Shown here one piece after another: positions 1-7,899 of a stretch of 64,000 bases of DNA. This DNA comes from Gammaproteobacteria bacterium (lineage in GTDB: Bacteria > Pseudomonadota > Gammaproteobacteria > Pseudomonadales > Porticoccaceae). The stretch is from contig JAGPUW010000025.1 of NCBI GenBank assembly GCA_018069465.1, positions 1 through 64,000 of the forward strand. The letters are read 5' to 3'. The translations under genes were made by a program, and so were the position numbers. Under the pieces are notes generated by a model. The model searched no databases and was not told the DNA's origin. It saw only the letters and a list, made by a program, of their open reading frames with translations. The first letter of the stretch is position 1. Each line of letters starts with the position of its first letter.

Positions 1-118
1 TAATAGACATTAGGGCAGGCTCTCGATGATGGTGATTTGTTTTGTCGCAATCAGCCTATCATTGATCCTGCCTTTTCTTTATTACTTTCAATGCCTTATG
101 CTTAAGTAAGTGCCATTC

Positions 119-245
119 GGGTCTAACATTACTACATCCGAAGCCACACTCAACCCGCAGGAGTGGGGTCTAACATTGCTACATCCGAGACTAATTTAGC
201 TGGGACATCTACCCACCCCAATATCCATCAAACCGGCGGGACATT
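119..245. repeat. Short direct repeats resembling an IS end
   Basis: Two nearly identical 23-bp direct repeats lie at 119-141 and 166-188, 47 bp apart. They share the cores TCTAACATT and CTACATCCGA and differ at one base. Two related shorter sites, GGGACAT at 202-208 and GGGACATT at 238-245, follow. Read on the minus strand, all four carry an ATGT...CCC core. Arrays of related sites are known at the ends of some insertion sequences, such as the IS21 family, where they bind transposase, so this may be the end or remnant of such an element. No transposase gene is present in the window, so this is inference only. The rest of 1-375 shows no gene. Confidence 0.35.
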
Positions 246-375
246 GAGCTGAGATCAGAGACTGGATTGGGCTTGCGCACGAGCATCGTTCGACACTCAG
301 CCCTTTGATTGGTCTATAGTTGAGAAATTAACCTTGTCTGTAATACGACTATTTCAGACCCATTTGGAGAATGAC

Positions 376-1470
376 ATGAGCAGGATCCACAGATTGATCA
401 CTATAAAAATGCGCTCAGTCGCGAGTATTGTTACGGTTTTATTCCTTATCTCGGGAATGACTTATGCTGAGGCGGAGAACAACAAAAAGCCAGATTATAA
501 GGCTCCTCGTAATTCTCAGGGTCATCCAGACCTGCAAGGGATCTGGGATTTTCGTACATTAACCCCGCTTGAACGCCCTCTCGCTATAGGCGACAAGGCG
601 GTATTTTCCGCAGAAGAGGCAGAGGCATTTCGCCAGAAAGAAATAGCAAATCACGATGTTGATAAGCAAAGGGATATTCCGGCCGAATACGATGTAGAGG
701 GGGCATATAACACTTTCTGGTGGGATTTCGGCACTGAAATGAACGAGGATCGGCGCACATCGCTTATCGTTGATCCAGCCGATGGGCGACTGCCAGCAAT
801 TACGCCACAAGCCCGAGAAGATATGAAGAGGAACCTTTTACATACTCTGCCGGTAAGAGTGTTTGGCTCGGTAGGTGAAGTAACATTTCGACCCAAAGGC
901 CCCGAATCTCTCGGGCTTTCCGAGCGCTGCCTGGTGGGATTTAATGCCGGCCCACCACTGATACCGAGCGCCTATAACAATAACATCCGAATTGTGCAGG
1001 CTCCCGGCCATATTGTTTTATTTACCGAGATGATTCACGACGCGCGTGTTATATCCATGGATGGCAGCCGACACTTACCCGAGGGGATTAAAAAATGGTC
1101 TGGCAATTCGATAGGCCATTGGGAGAAGGACACGCTGGTTATCGAAACAAGTAATTTCACAGATAAGACACCGGTCTATCAGATGCCGATTAACTTGTCA
1201 GACCTGTCTATGAACGGCGTAGTCGGTAGAGGCAAAGACCTCCACCTGACCGAACGTTTAACGCGAACCAGCGATTCCCGCCTTGTTTACGAATACACCA
1301 TTAACGACCCCAATAGCTTCACAAAACCTTTCACAGTGGTAATACCCATGAAAGCAACTGAGGATCAGATATTTGAATATGCTTGTCACGAGGGAAACCA
1401 CTCGATGGCGGGCATGTTGAAAGGCGCTCGAACTCTCGAGAAAGAGGCGGCTATCGCTGCTCAAAAATAG
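376..1470 (+). CDS. Exported protein of unknown function (PDLQGIWDFRT/YACHEGN type)
   Basis: This encodes a 364-residue exported protein. I chose the ATG at 376 because GGAG at 366-369 sits six bases upstream; a TTG at 334 is an alternative without such a site. The N-terminus is basic, with a hydrophobic stretch at about residues 14-28 and an AEA-like cleavage site, so it is probably secreted by Sec. The mature part opens with PDLQGIWDFRTLTPLERP and ends near YACHEGNHSMAGMLKGAR. I recall both motifs from a widespread family of uncharacterised secreted bacterial proteins. No catalytic motif is recognised. A GC-rich inverted repeat (GCTCGGC/GCCGAGC) follows the stop but lacks a T-tract. Confidence 0.75.
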   Translation: MSRIHRLITIKMRSVASIVTVLFLISGMTYAEAENNKKPDYKAPRNSQGHPDLQGIWDFRTLTPLERPLAIGDKAVFSAEEAEAFRQKEIANHDVDKQRDIPAEYDVEGAYNTFWWDFGTEMNEDRRTSLIVDPADGRLPAITPQAREDMKRNLLHTLPVRVFGSVGEVTFRPKGPESLGLSERCLVGFNAGPPLIPSAYNNNIRIVQAPGHIVLFTEMIHDARVISMDGSRHLPEGIKKWSGNSIGHWEKDTLVIETSNFTDKTPVYQMPINLSDLSMNGVVGRGKDLHLTERLTRTSDSRLVYEYTINDPNSFTKPFTVVIPMKATEDQIFEYACHEGNHSMAGMLKGARTLEKEAAIAAQK

Positions 1471-1669
1471 CCCTTAAACCAGCTCGGCCTGGCCGAGCAA
1501 TACCTTGGTGCACAGAATCCCTTCCCGAAGATGTCGGAAATGATGGACTTGCGGAAGGAGAAATAACCACAGCAAAGACACCCACCCTAATATCACTAGG
1601 TAACTAAAAAAGTAGGGAACAATAAAACCAGCCAAGAACTTTATTGTGACATTCACCAGAGGAAGACGA

Positions 1670-2209
1670 ATGCGTTCATTTATATTGTTTATCGCCCTGC
1701 TAGCAACAGCGGGCCCACTTAAAGCTGACGACATTAATTTGTTCGAACTATTTAATTATTACGAATATTCGTCCAATCTTGCATCATCTGGCCAACCAAC
1801 CAGAGAGCAACTGCCTGCCATTGCAGAGGCTGGCGTCAGTGCTGTTATTAACCTCGCTCCGTTAACCAGCCCAGGGGCTTTCGCCGACGAAGGTGAGCGC
1901 TTCGAAGCACTTGGCATCGAATACATTCATATCCCCGTCAACTGGGAACAACCACCGCTTACCGATCTTAAGACCTTCCTGGCGGCGATGGATCAATTCA
2001 GTGATCAACGTATTCTTGTGCATTGTATGGCCAACGCCAGAGCCTCGCTATTTGTCTACTTATGGCGATCTCTAAAGGCTGGCGACGATGACGATGAAGT
2101 GCACAAAACCATGGTTACAATATGGGCTAATAATGAAGGCTACGAGCTGTACAATTTCAAACAATGGTTAGCATTTATAGAAGAGGCTAAAAGCGAATTC
2201 ATTCAATAG
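1670..2209 (+). CDS. Exported protein tyrosine phosphatase-like protein (DUF442/Blh-like)
   Basis: This encodes a 179-residue protein related to the cysteine-phosphatase fold of the DUF442 and beta-lactamase-hydrolase-like families. The ATG at 1670 is preceded by AGAGGAAG, which is better than the GTG at 1646. Residues 1-18 form a signal peptide ending near LKADD, so the protein acts outside the cytoplasm. The sequence SGQPTREQL near residue 33 and the loop HCMANARAS at about residues 118-126 match this family. The P-loop is Cys119-x4-Arg124, one residue shorter than the classical Cys-x5-Arg, so phosphatase activity is uncertain. The preceding gene is also exported, but nothing links the two functionally. 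Confidence 0.7.
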   Translation: MRSFILFIALLATAGPLKADDINLFELFNYYEYSSNLASSGQPTREQLPAIAEAGVSAVINLAPLTSPGAFADEGERFEALGIEYIHIPVNWEQPPLTDLKTFLAAMDQFSDQRILVHCMANARASLFVYLWRSLKAGDDDDEVHKTMVTIWANNEGYELYNFKQWLAFIEEAKSEFIQ

Positions 2210-2605
2210 ATCGGCACCATGGAGGAACAAATCAGCCTGGCGCAAAAACCACCGGCATAAGCGGTAAAAACATTCACTCATTTATCCAATCTAACTATTT
2301 CGCGCGCACAGAAATTATGCCTGGACTGAATCAAAAAGATATAAAATTAGGGAGAGGTCTTTCCAGGTCACATTTAGCCGCAGGAAATTATCTTGGCTAT
2401 CAGTACGGTGCCACCTGGCTTATTGACCTTCCTCCCGGCTTTAGCACCAAAGCTTCGGTCATGCTGCGGCGATAGAGAAATAACAAGCCTTTAGCCTTGA
2501 CTCATCGCAATACCATTCACCCCATGAACACGCTACTCTAAGCCCAGCTAACACTTACAAACCCCAGCAATAACCAATCTTAGCTTGTCGATTCACGAGG
2601 CTATT
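2210..2605. other. Gap without a recognised gene
   Basis: No convincing gene is seen in this 396-bp gap. A 53-codon ATG reading frame at 2317-2478 on the plus strand has no clear ribosome binding site and no recognised family. It could be a fragment of a lost gene. Confidence 0.4.
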
Positions 2606-3076
2606 ATGGAAACAGACAAACGTCCCCTACACGGGCATGAGCCAGGTCATGACCTGTTTTCAGAGCATGAAGACGCCACCATTCGCTTTTTGCACAAGGT
2701 CATTCGAGTCGCCGTAAAGGTTCTCGCCGTACTGATGGTGCTTGTTATTGTCTGGGGCATTGGTGATGTTATTTATGTGTTGTACCAGCGCCTCGCCGAG
2801 CCACCCTATCTGTTTTTACAGATCAATGACATCTTTGCCACATTTGGTGCTTTTTTGGCGGTGCTCATTGGCATTGAAATTTTTATCAATATCAGTATGT
2901 ACCTCAGTACCAATGTCATACCGGTGCGTCTGGTTATCGCCACCGCGCTGATGGCCATTGCCAGAAAGGTGATTATTTTTGATTTTGATAAATTAACACC
3001 GCCCTATATTTATAGTACTGCCGCCGTTGTTTTCGCACTGGGTATTACATACTGGCTAATTACAAAAAAAACCTAA
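2606..3076 (+). CDS. PsiE-like phosphate-starvation-inducible membrane protein
   Basis: This encodes a 156-residue inner membrane protein of the PsiE family, named after an E. coli gene induced by phosphate starvation and of unknown molecular function. The ATG at 2606 follows ACGAGG at 2595-2600; an upstream TTG at 2585 is less likely. The N-terminal 30 residues are charged and cytoplasmic. Four hydrophobic segments follow at about 36-60, 78-98, 107-123 and 134-152, and the ARKVIIFDFDK loop between the last two is typical of the family. The DUF2235 hydrolase gene starts 51 bases downstream on the same strand, so the two are probably co-transcribed. Confidence 0.8.
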   Translation: METDKRPLHGHEPGHDLFSEHEDATIRFLHKVIRVAVKVLAVLMVLVIVWGIGDVIYVLYQRLAEPPYLFLQINDIFATFGAFLAVLIGIEIFINISMYLSTNVIPVRLVIATALMAIARKVIIFDFDKLTPPYIYSTAAVVFALGITYWLITKKT

Positions 3077-3127
3077 GGGCTTCTTGAAGCGCTACAATAA
3101 AACCGACAATTGACATGGAGTTATGAG

Positions 3128-4276
3128 ATGACTGATAAAAGAGTAGTATCTAGCGATTTAGACTACAGCGGCGAACCACGTCATTTACTGGTGTTTATGG
3201 ATGGCACATGGAACGATGAAAATGGCATCGCCAATGATGGCATTACGACAAATATCTATAAACTATTCAGAGCATTAGAGGGCGAGCTTAAAAACGAAAG
3301 CATTCCCCACATCATGACACATGAGAAACATATCGCCCTCTATTACCGGGGCATCGGCAATGATGACGATAACAATATGATCGGATCGTGGTTCAAAGGT
3401 GCTTTTGGCGGTAGTGAAAAACGCATCAGAGACAGCGCCTATTGCGGCATTGTAGAGCACTACCGAAAGGGCGATTCGATCAGCATATTTGGCTTTAGCA
3501 GGGGTTCTGCTAGCGCACGGTTATTGGCCTCGGACCTGCATAAAGAGGGTGTCGTCGCATCGATAGAGGTACATACCAACGACGAAGAAAACAAGTCCAC
3601 AGGCGCTACCGAAAGCGTTTATAAAAAATATGACGACAAAAGCAAGAAAAAGGCCAAAGTAAACGTCAGCTTTTTGGGCATTTTTGACACCGTTGGCGCA
3701 TTTGGTATACCTGTCGATTTAGGCTTTGGTTTTCAAAAGCTGAACTTATTTAAAGATTTAGATGTGGCGGCCAATGTTAAACAAGTTGTTCATTGCGTGA
3801 GCATAGATGAGAGCAGAGACCCTTTTATTCCCACACTATGCAACAAAGCTAAGCACATTGACGAAGTCTGGTTTACAGGCGTACATGCCGATATCGGCGG
3901 TGGCTACCGACAAAACCATCTGAGTAAAATCCCCACAGCGTATATGGTAGACAAGTTAAAGCAGACATTTGCCAGTAAGCCTATTCAATTCAATGAGGAT
4001 AAACTCGCAGAATTAACCCACTATGAGATGTCTGATGTATTCCAGCTGCATTATCATGGCGATGGTGTGGTGAAAGAGCGACGAAAAATTCAAGTCATTG
4101 AAAATAGCGAAAGCAGCACCTATAAACCCAAAATTCACAAATCTGTATTTTCTTTAATAGAGTCGACAAATATGTATTTGTCGACGCCCCTCGACTCATT
4201 CGCCAAATTAGATAAAATTCAGTATTGCCCAAAGTCCGTCAACGGGCTAATGGGTAAGTATAAAGAAGTGAGTTAG
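3128..4276 (+). CDS. DUF2235 (Tle1-like) alpha/beta hydrolase
   Basis: This encodes a 382-residue protein with a DUF2235 domain, the fold of the type VI secretion phospholipase effectors of the Tle1 group. ATG 3128 is preceded by GGAG at 3117-3120. Visible family motifs are LVFMDGTWNDENG near the N-terminus, YYRGIGND, the nucleophile elbow GFSRGS with Ser124, FDTVGAFG, and GVHADIGGGY at about residue 251, which supplies the likely catalytic His. There is no signal peptide or obvious membrane segment. No T6SS genes (vgrG, PAAR) or immunity protein are nearby, and the only partner is the PsiE-like gene. A housekeeping lipase or esterase is therefore as likely as an effector. Confidence 0.8.
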   Translation: MTDKRVVSSDLDYSGEPRHLLVFMDGTWNDENGIANDGITTNIYKLFRALEGELKNESIPHIMTHEKHIALYYRGIGNDDDNNMIGSWFKGAFGGSEKRIRDSAYCGIVEHYRKGDSISIFGFSRGSASARLLASDLHKEGVVASIEVHTNDEENKSTGATESVYKKYDDKSKKKAKVNVSFLGIFDTVGAFGIPVDLGFGFQKLNLFKDLDVAANVKQVVHCVSIDESRDPFIPTLCNKAKHIDEVWFTGVHADIGGGYRQNHLSKIPTAYMVDKLKQTFASKPIQFNEDKLAELTHYEMSDVFQLHYHGDGVVKERRKIQVIENSESSTYKPKIHKSVFSLIESTNMYLSTPLDSFAKLDKIQYCPKSVNGLMGKYKEVS

Positions 4277-4382
4277 AAAAACCCGCTCAGAGCTGCGGCT
4301 GTAAAGTCGCATTAAACGGCCCCGATGCTAGTGCCCCGCCCCTTTTGCCAGCAAGTAAGCTTTGTTGATAACGGGATGGGGC

Positions 4383-5138
4383 TTATGAAAAGAATAAAAG
4401 CTTTAGCGCTAGCCCCAATGCCACCACTACAATCAAGGGCTGCACCAGCACAGCCCCACGGCTAATCACCATATTTGAGCCTATGCGGGCACCGATAATC
4501 TGCGCAACTGACATGCACAGAGCCAGCTCCCATAGCACATCGCCACGCAGGGCAAATAGCAGGGCTGAACTGCCGTTGACCAGTAATATCATCACTTTGG
4601 TTTGCGCCGTCGCCTTGCGCAGGTTATAGCCACATAGCCAGACAAACAGAAAAGGCAAAATAGAACCCATGCCGGGGCCAAAGAAGCCACCGTAAAAGCC
4701 CATGGGCAAAGCCGCCAGTACAGCGAACTGTATTGAGCCCAGTCGCGGGCTGGTGTTGTGGTCGGTAACGCGGGGTGAGAACAAAAAGTAAACGGCGATA
4801 ATTATCAACAACAGGGGAATTAAGCGCGCTAATACTGCGTTACCGATGTGCTGCACAGTGAGGGTGCCGGCAATAGCACCCAGCAATGCAAAGCCCAGCG
4901 ACCAGCGGATTTCCTGTATGTGCAGGTGGCCCTTGCGATAAAAGTTCCAGCTTGAAGACAACGAACCCAGTGAGCTTTGCACCTTATTAGTGGCCAGGGC
5001 ATTGATGGGTGGCAGCCCCGCCCACAACAAAACCGGCAAGGTCAGCAGACCACCCGCCCCGGCGATAGATGAAATAAAGCCGGCCACAAAGGCCACCAGT
5101 GTTAGCGCGGTGATTAACAGCGGTGAAAGTTCTATCAA
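4383..5138 (-). CDS. TSUP family transporter (TauE/SafE)
   Basis: This encodes a 251-residue integral membrane protein of the TSUP (TauE/SafE) family, which exports or imports small anions such as sulfite and sulfonates. About eight hydrophobic segments span the protein, with the family motif GFYGGFFGPGMGS in the middle and a glycine-rich SIAGAGGLL segment near residue 30. The start is the TTG at 5138, because an in-frame stop lies just upstream and no earlier ATG is available. It is divergent from the bufferin locus, with 174 bases between the start codons. TSUP proteins act on sulfur compounds, so a link to the cysteine-rich bufferin is conceivable but unproven. Confidence 0.85.
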   Translation of the reverse strand: MIELSPLLITALTLVAFVAGFISSIAGAGGLLTLPVLLWAGLPPINALATNKVQSSLGSLSSSWNFYRKGHLHIQEIRWSLGFALLGAIAGTLTVQHIGNAVLARLIPLLLIIIAVYFLFSPRVTDHNTSPRLGSIQFAVLAALPMGFYGGFFGPGMGSILPFLFVWLCGYNLRKATAQTKVMILLVNGSSALLFALRGDVLWELALCMSVAQIIGARIGSNMVISRGAVLVQPLIVVVALGLALKLLFFS

Positions 5139-5236
5139 CTGGGGCTACTCATGGCTCGTCACTCAATTGTGGTTTTATCATTGCTGGCATTGGCCCATTC
5201 AAGTTGAACAGTTATTGAAAAAAATTTAAAGACAAG

Positions 5237-5262
5237 GGAATCAAAGGGCCAGCTCGTTCGTC
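5237..5262 (+). promoter_or_regulatory. Candidate ECF sigma promoter of the bufA operon
   Basis: GGAATC at 5237-5242 is separated by exactly 16 bases from CGTC at 5259-5262. This matches the general GGAAC-N16-CGTC architecture of ECF sigma promoters. It lies about 50 bases upstream of the bufA start, which has its own GAGGA ribosome binding site at 5301-5305. The last two genes of the same operon encode an ECF sigma and its anti-sigma, so autoregulation is the natural reading. Confidence 0.5.
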
Positions 5263-5312
5263 TTATCCTTACAGGCATATCATCCTGCCCACAGCCACTC
5301 GAGGATATAACG

Positions 5313-5597
5313 ATGAGTAACAGTAATACACTATTAGCCGCAACCGTCGCCAGCTTGTTCACCCTGGGTCTTAGTAGCACGGCCAACGCCGTGCCCGAGC
5401 AGCCCGAATCCTGGGAGAAATGTGCCGGTATTGCCAAAGCGGGTAAAAATGATTGTGGCGCGCTCAATGGCAGTCACGGATGCGCTGGTCAGGCCAAAGC
5501 CGACAATCTGGACAGCGAATGGGTTTATATACCCCAGGGTAGTTGTGAAAAAATCACCGGCGGTATTGTTGCCGCTGTTAAAGCGGCGAAAAAATAA
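5313..5597 (+). CDS. bufA1: Bufferin precursor BufA1 (DUF2282)
   Basis: This encodes a 94-residue precursor of the DUF2282/BufA1 family, ribosomally made peptides exported to the periplasm and thought to bind copper after thiol modification. Residues 1-26 are a signal peptide with an ANA cleavage site. The mature part has four cysteines, Cys37, Cys48, Cys57 and Cys78, in the family pattern EKC...AGKNDC...HGCAG...GSCEKI. In characterised bufferins the MNIO enzyme converts some of these cysteines to thiooxazole-type heterocycles. ATG 5313 follows GAGGA at 5301-5305. The modifying enzyme gene starts 30 bases downstream, and a candidate ECF promoter lies upstream. Confidence 0.9.
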   Translation: MSNSNTLLAATVASLFTLGLSSTANAVPEQPESWEKCAGIAKAGKNDCGALNGSHGCAGQAKADNLDSEWVYIPQGSCEKITGGIVAAVKAAKK

Positions 5598-5627
5598 GCT
5601 CATCGCCACCCTAATGAGCCAGCAACA

Positions 5628-7367
5628 ATGATTAAAGGCACAGGCATTAGTTTTCGCAGTCGCCATTGGCGCTCCATTATGGCGACGAAACCTGACGTGC
5701 CATGGATGGAAGTGCTGGCGGATAATTTCCTGGAGGCTGGCGGTATGCCCGCCTATCAACTCGACACACTGGCTGCACGCTATCCGCTGACCCTGCACAG
5801 TGTCGGTTTATCTATCGGCAGTTATGAGCCTCTGGATTTTAACTATCTGGCACAATTAAAGGCGCTAAAAAAGCGCAGCGGGGCAATATGGCTATCTGAT
5901 CATTTATGCTTCACCCATGCTCAGGGCGCTTATTGCCATGACTTGCTGCCGCTGCCTTATACGCAAGAGTGTTTAAAACATGTGACGGCGCGTTTAGATA
6001 TTGTTCAGGATTATTTCGGTGAAGCCATTTTAATCGAAAACCCCTCGTCTTATATCGACTGCAACAGCAACGAATTGTCGGAGGCAGAATTCTTAAATCT
6101 GCTTGTTCGTGGAGCGGGCTGTAAACTATTACTCGACGTGAATAATATTTATGTCAGCCAATACAACCGCAACCAAAAGATTGAAGGTTATCTGCATCAC
6201 ATGCCCTGGAATAGCGTTGCAGAAATCCACCTTGCCGGCTTTGACCAACAAGACGGTATTTTAATTGACGCCCATAACAATCCCGTATCAGAACCTGTCT
6301 GGCAGCTTTTTAAACGGGTATTGCAAGTGCTGCCCAATATCCCTGCCCTGATCGAGTGGGATAATGAGTTACCACTCCTTGAGGATCTTATTGCCGAACA
6401 AGAGAAGGCAGAATGTATTCGCGAAGAACTTGTGGGGTTTGATCAAACAGCTGTTTTTCGAAGCGCTGATGAGCCACTGCCGCCAACACAGGCAAAGGCC
6501 AGCAACACGGCGTCAGGAGGCCTTAAACGCTGGCAACAACAGTTTGTTAGCGCTGTCCATGGTCAGCCCTGTACCAGTAAAGACATAACATGCCAGTTTG
6601 CCGCGCTGCCAAATATCAGTAACGAAGATGCCCTGGGCATTTACCAAAACAACTATCGGGGAACACTGATCACGGCATTGGAGCAATGTTATAAAGTCTG
6701 CCGCCAACTCATCGGAACAAGGTCTTTTCACCAGCAGGCAGCCAAATATGTTGCACTGACACCCTCAATAGAAAGGAACCATAATCATTATGGCAGCCAC
6801 TTTGGCGAGCAACTAACTGCACTCATCGATAAAGAACCGGCTTATTCAACGCTGCCCTATCTGCCAGACATGGCCGTTTATGAATATTGTTACCAGTCGG
6901 TTTACTATGCGCCCACGGCCTCTGACAATGATTTACCCAGCTCAGCGAATGTTAATGCTGACTTACTAGCTGTCTCTCTAAGCGAACACTGCCGGCTTTT
7001 CACATCGCCCTACCCCATTAGTAAAATATGGCGATTACATGACGAGGCAAGCCTTGAGCGACTCCCCTTGCTAAGCCTTGAAGAACGGGAGTATTGCCTG
7101 ATTTATAGAAATAGTGATTTGCAAATAGTCACAGCCGTGCTCGATCATTCTCACTATCAGCTCTGCCAACAGCTTGCTGCCACTACTGTGCCACTCCCTG
7201 ATTTTGTAGCATTAGCGCAAACACTGGGCCTCGAGCCAGATACTTTACTGCCCCGGTGGATAAGCGCAGGATGGCTATCAATCAAGAAAACCTTCGCCAC
7301 AAATACTTTTGCCATCGCAACCTTAACCACAAAAAAAGCAGCGCCAGAAATTTGCGCGCAAACTTGA
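5628..7367 (+). CDS. Fused MNIO enzyme and partner (BufB-BufC; DUF692-DUF2063)
   Basis: This encodes a 579-residue fusion. Residues 1 to about 275 are a DUF692 multinuclear non-haem iron oxidase (MNIO, BufB) with the expected metal ligands visible: His57, His92, Glu137-Asn138, Asp170 and Asn173 (LLLDVNN), His201 (EIHLAGF), Asp214 and His216, and Glu242 (IEWD). A linker rich in Ala, Ser and Gln at about 280-295 leads into a DUF2063/HvfC-BufC domain, starting near WQQQFVSAVHG and containing the IYQNNYRGTL motif. In related systems BufB and BufC are separate proteins that act together on the DUF2282 precursor. The ribosome binding site before ATG 5628 is weak, suggesting translational coupling or low expression relative to the precursor. 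Confidence 0.9.
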   Translation: MIKGTGISFRSRHWRSIMATKPDVPWMEVLADNFLEAGGMPAYQLDTLAARYPLTLHSVGLSIGSYEPLDFNYLAQLKALKKRSGAIWLSDHLCFTHAQGAYCHDLLPLPYTQECLKHVTARLDIVQDYFGEAILIENPSSYIDCNSNELSEAEFLNLLVRGAGCKLLLDVNNIYVSQYNRNQKIEGYLHHMPWNSVAEIHLAGFDQQDGILIDAHNNPVSEPVWQLFKRVLQVLPNIPALIEWDNELPLLEDLIAEQEKAECIREELVGFDQTAVFRSADEPLPPTQAKASNTASGGLKRWQQQFVSAVHGQPCTSKDITCQFAALPNISNEDALGIYQNNYRGTLITALEQCYKVCRQLIGTRSFHQQAAKYVALTPSIERNHNHYGSHFGEQLTALIDKEPAYSTLPYLPDMAVYEYCYQSVYYAPTASDNDLPSSANVNADLLAVSLSEHCRLFTSPYPISKIWRLHDEASLERLPLLSLEEREYCLIYRNSDLQIVTAVLDHSHYQLCQQLAATTVPLPDFVALAQTLGLEPDTLLPRWISAGWLSIKKTFATNTFAIATLTTKKAAPEICAQT

Positions 7368-7380
7368 GCATAAGCAAAAA

Positions 7381-7899
7381 ATGGAATTTGACCGCCCTCG
7401 CCTCAACCGCTTTTACCAATATTGTTATGCCTTAACACGCCACGAGCAAAACGCTTACGACCTATTGCAAGGCGCCATTGAAAAGTTTTTAAAGCAATCA
7501 TCGAATCAAGCCTCTAATCATGTTCCCAATCAAGACAGAGCTAGTGAGGCCTACCTCTATCGGGTTATTCGCAATACCTTTATTGATCAATATCGGCACC
7601 AACAACGCTTCGAACACGAACCCTTTGACGAGGAGCAACACAGCGTCGATTTCGATATTGCCACACTGGAGAGCCTTTCAATCGACGTTGAACATGTCAA
7701 TAAACTGATGGCACAAATCAGTACCACGGAGCGGGAAATGCTGTTTCTCTGGGCCGTTGAAGGATACTCTACACAGGAAGTAGCCGATCTATTAAATACC
7801 CCCAAAGGCACAGTGCTTTCACGTATCTTTCGCCTGCGAAAAAAACTCCAGAACTATGACCATAGCCATGAAAATATCGACGGAGGCATTGCGCCATGA
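7381..7899 (+). CDS. ECF RNA polymerase sigma factor
   Basis: This encodes a 172-residue sigma-70 family factor of the extracytoplasmic function type. It has region 2 at about residues 5-65 (YALTRHEQNAYDLLQ, then AYLYRVIRNTFIDQYR) and region 4 at about 105-160, where the helix-turn-helix reads YSTQEVADLLNTPKGTVLSR. Region 3 is absent, as usual for ECF factors. It starts 13 bases after the bufBC stop and overlaps the next gene by four bases, so it belongs to the bufferin operon. In Caulobacter, bufferin genes are controlled by the ECF factor SigF, and this is a likely functional counterpart. Confidence 0.88.
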   Translation: MEFDRPRLNRFYQYCYALTRHEQNAYDLLQGAIEKFLKQSSNQASNHVPNQDRASEAYLYRVIRNTFIDQYRHQQRFEHEPFDEEQHSVDFDIATLESLSIDVEHVNKLMAQISTTEREMLFLWAVEGYSTQEVADLLNTPKGTVLSRIFRLRKKLQNYDHSHENIDGGIAP

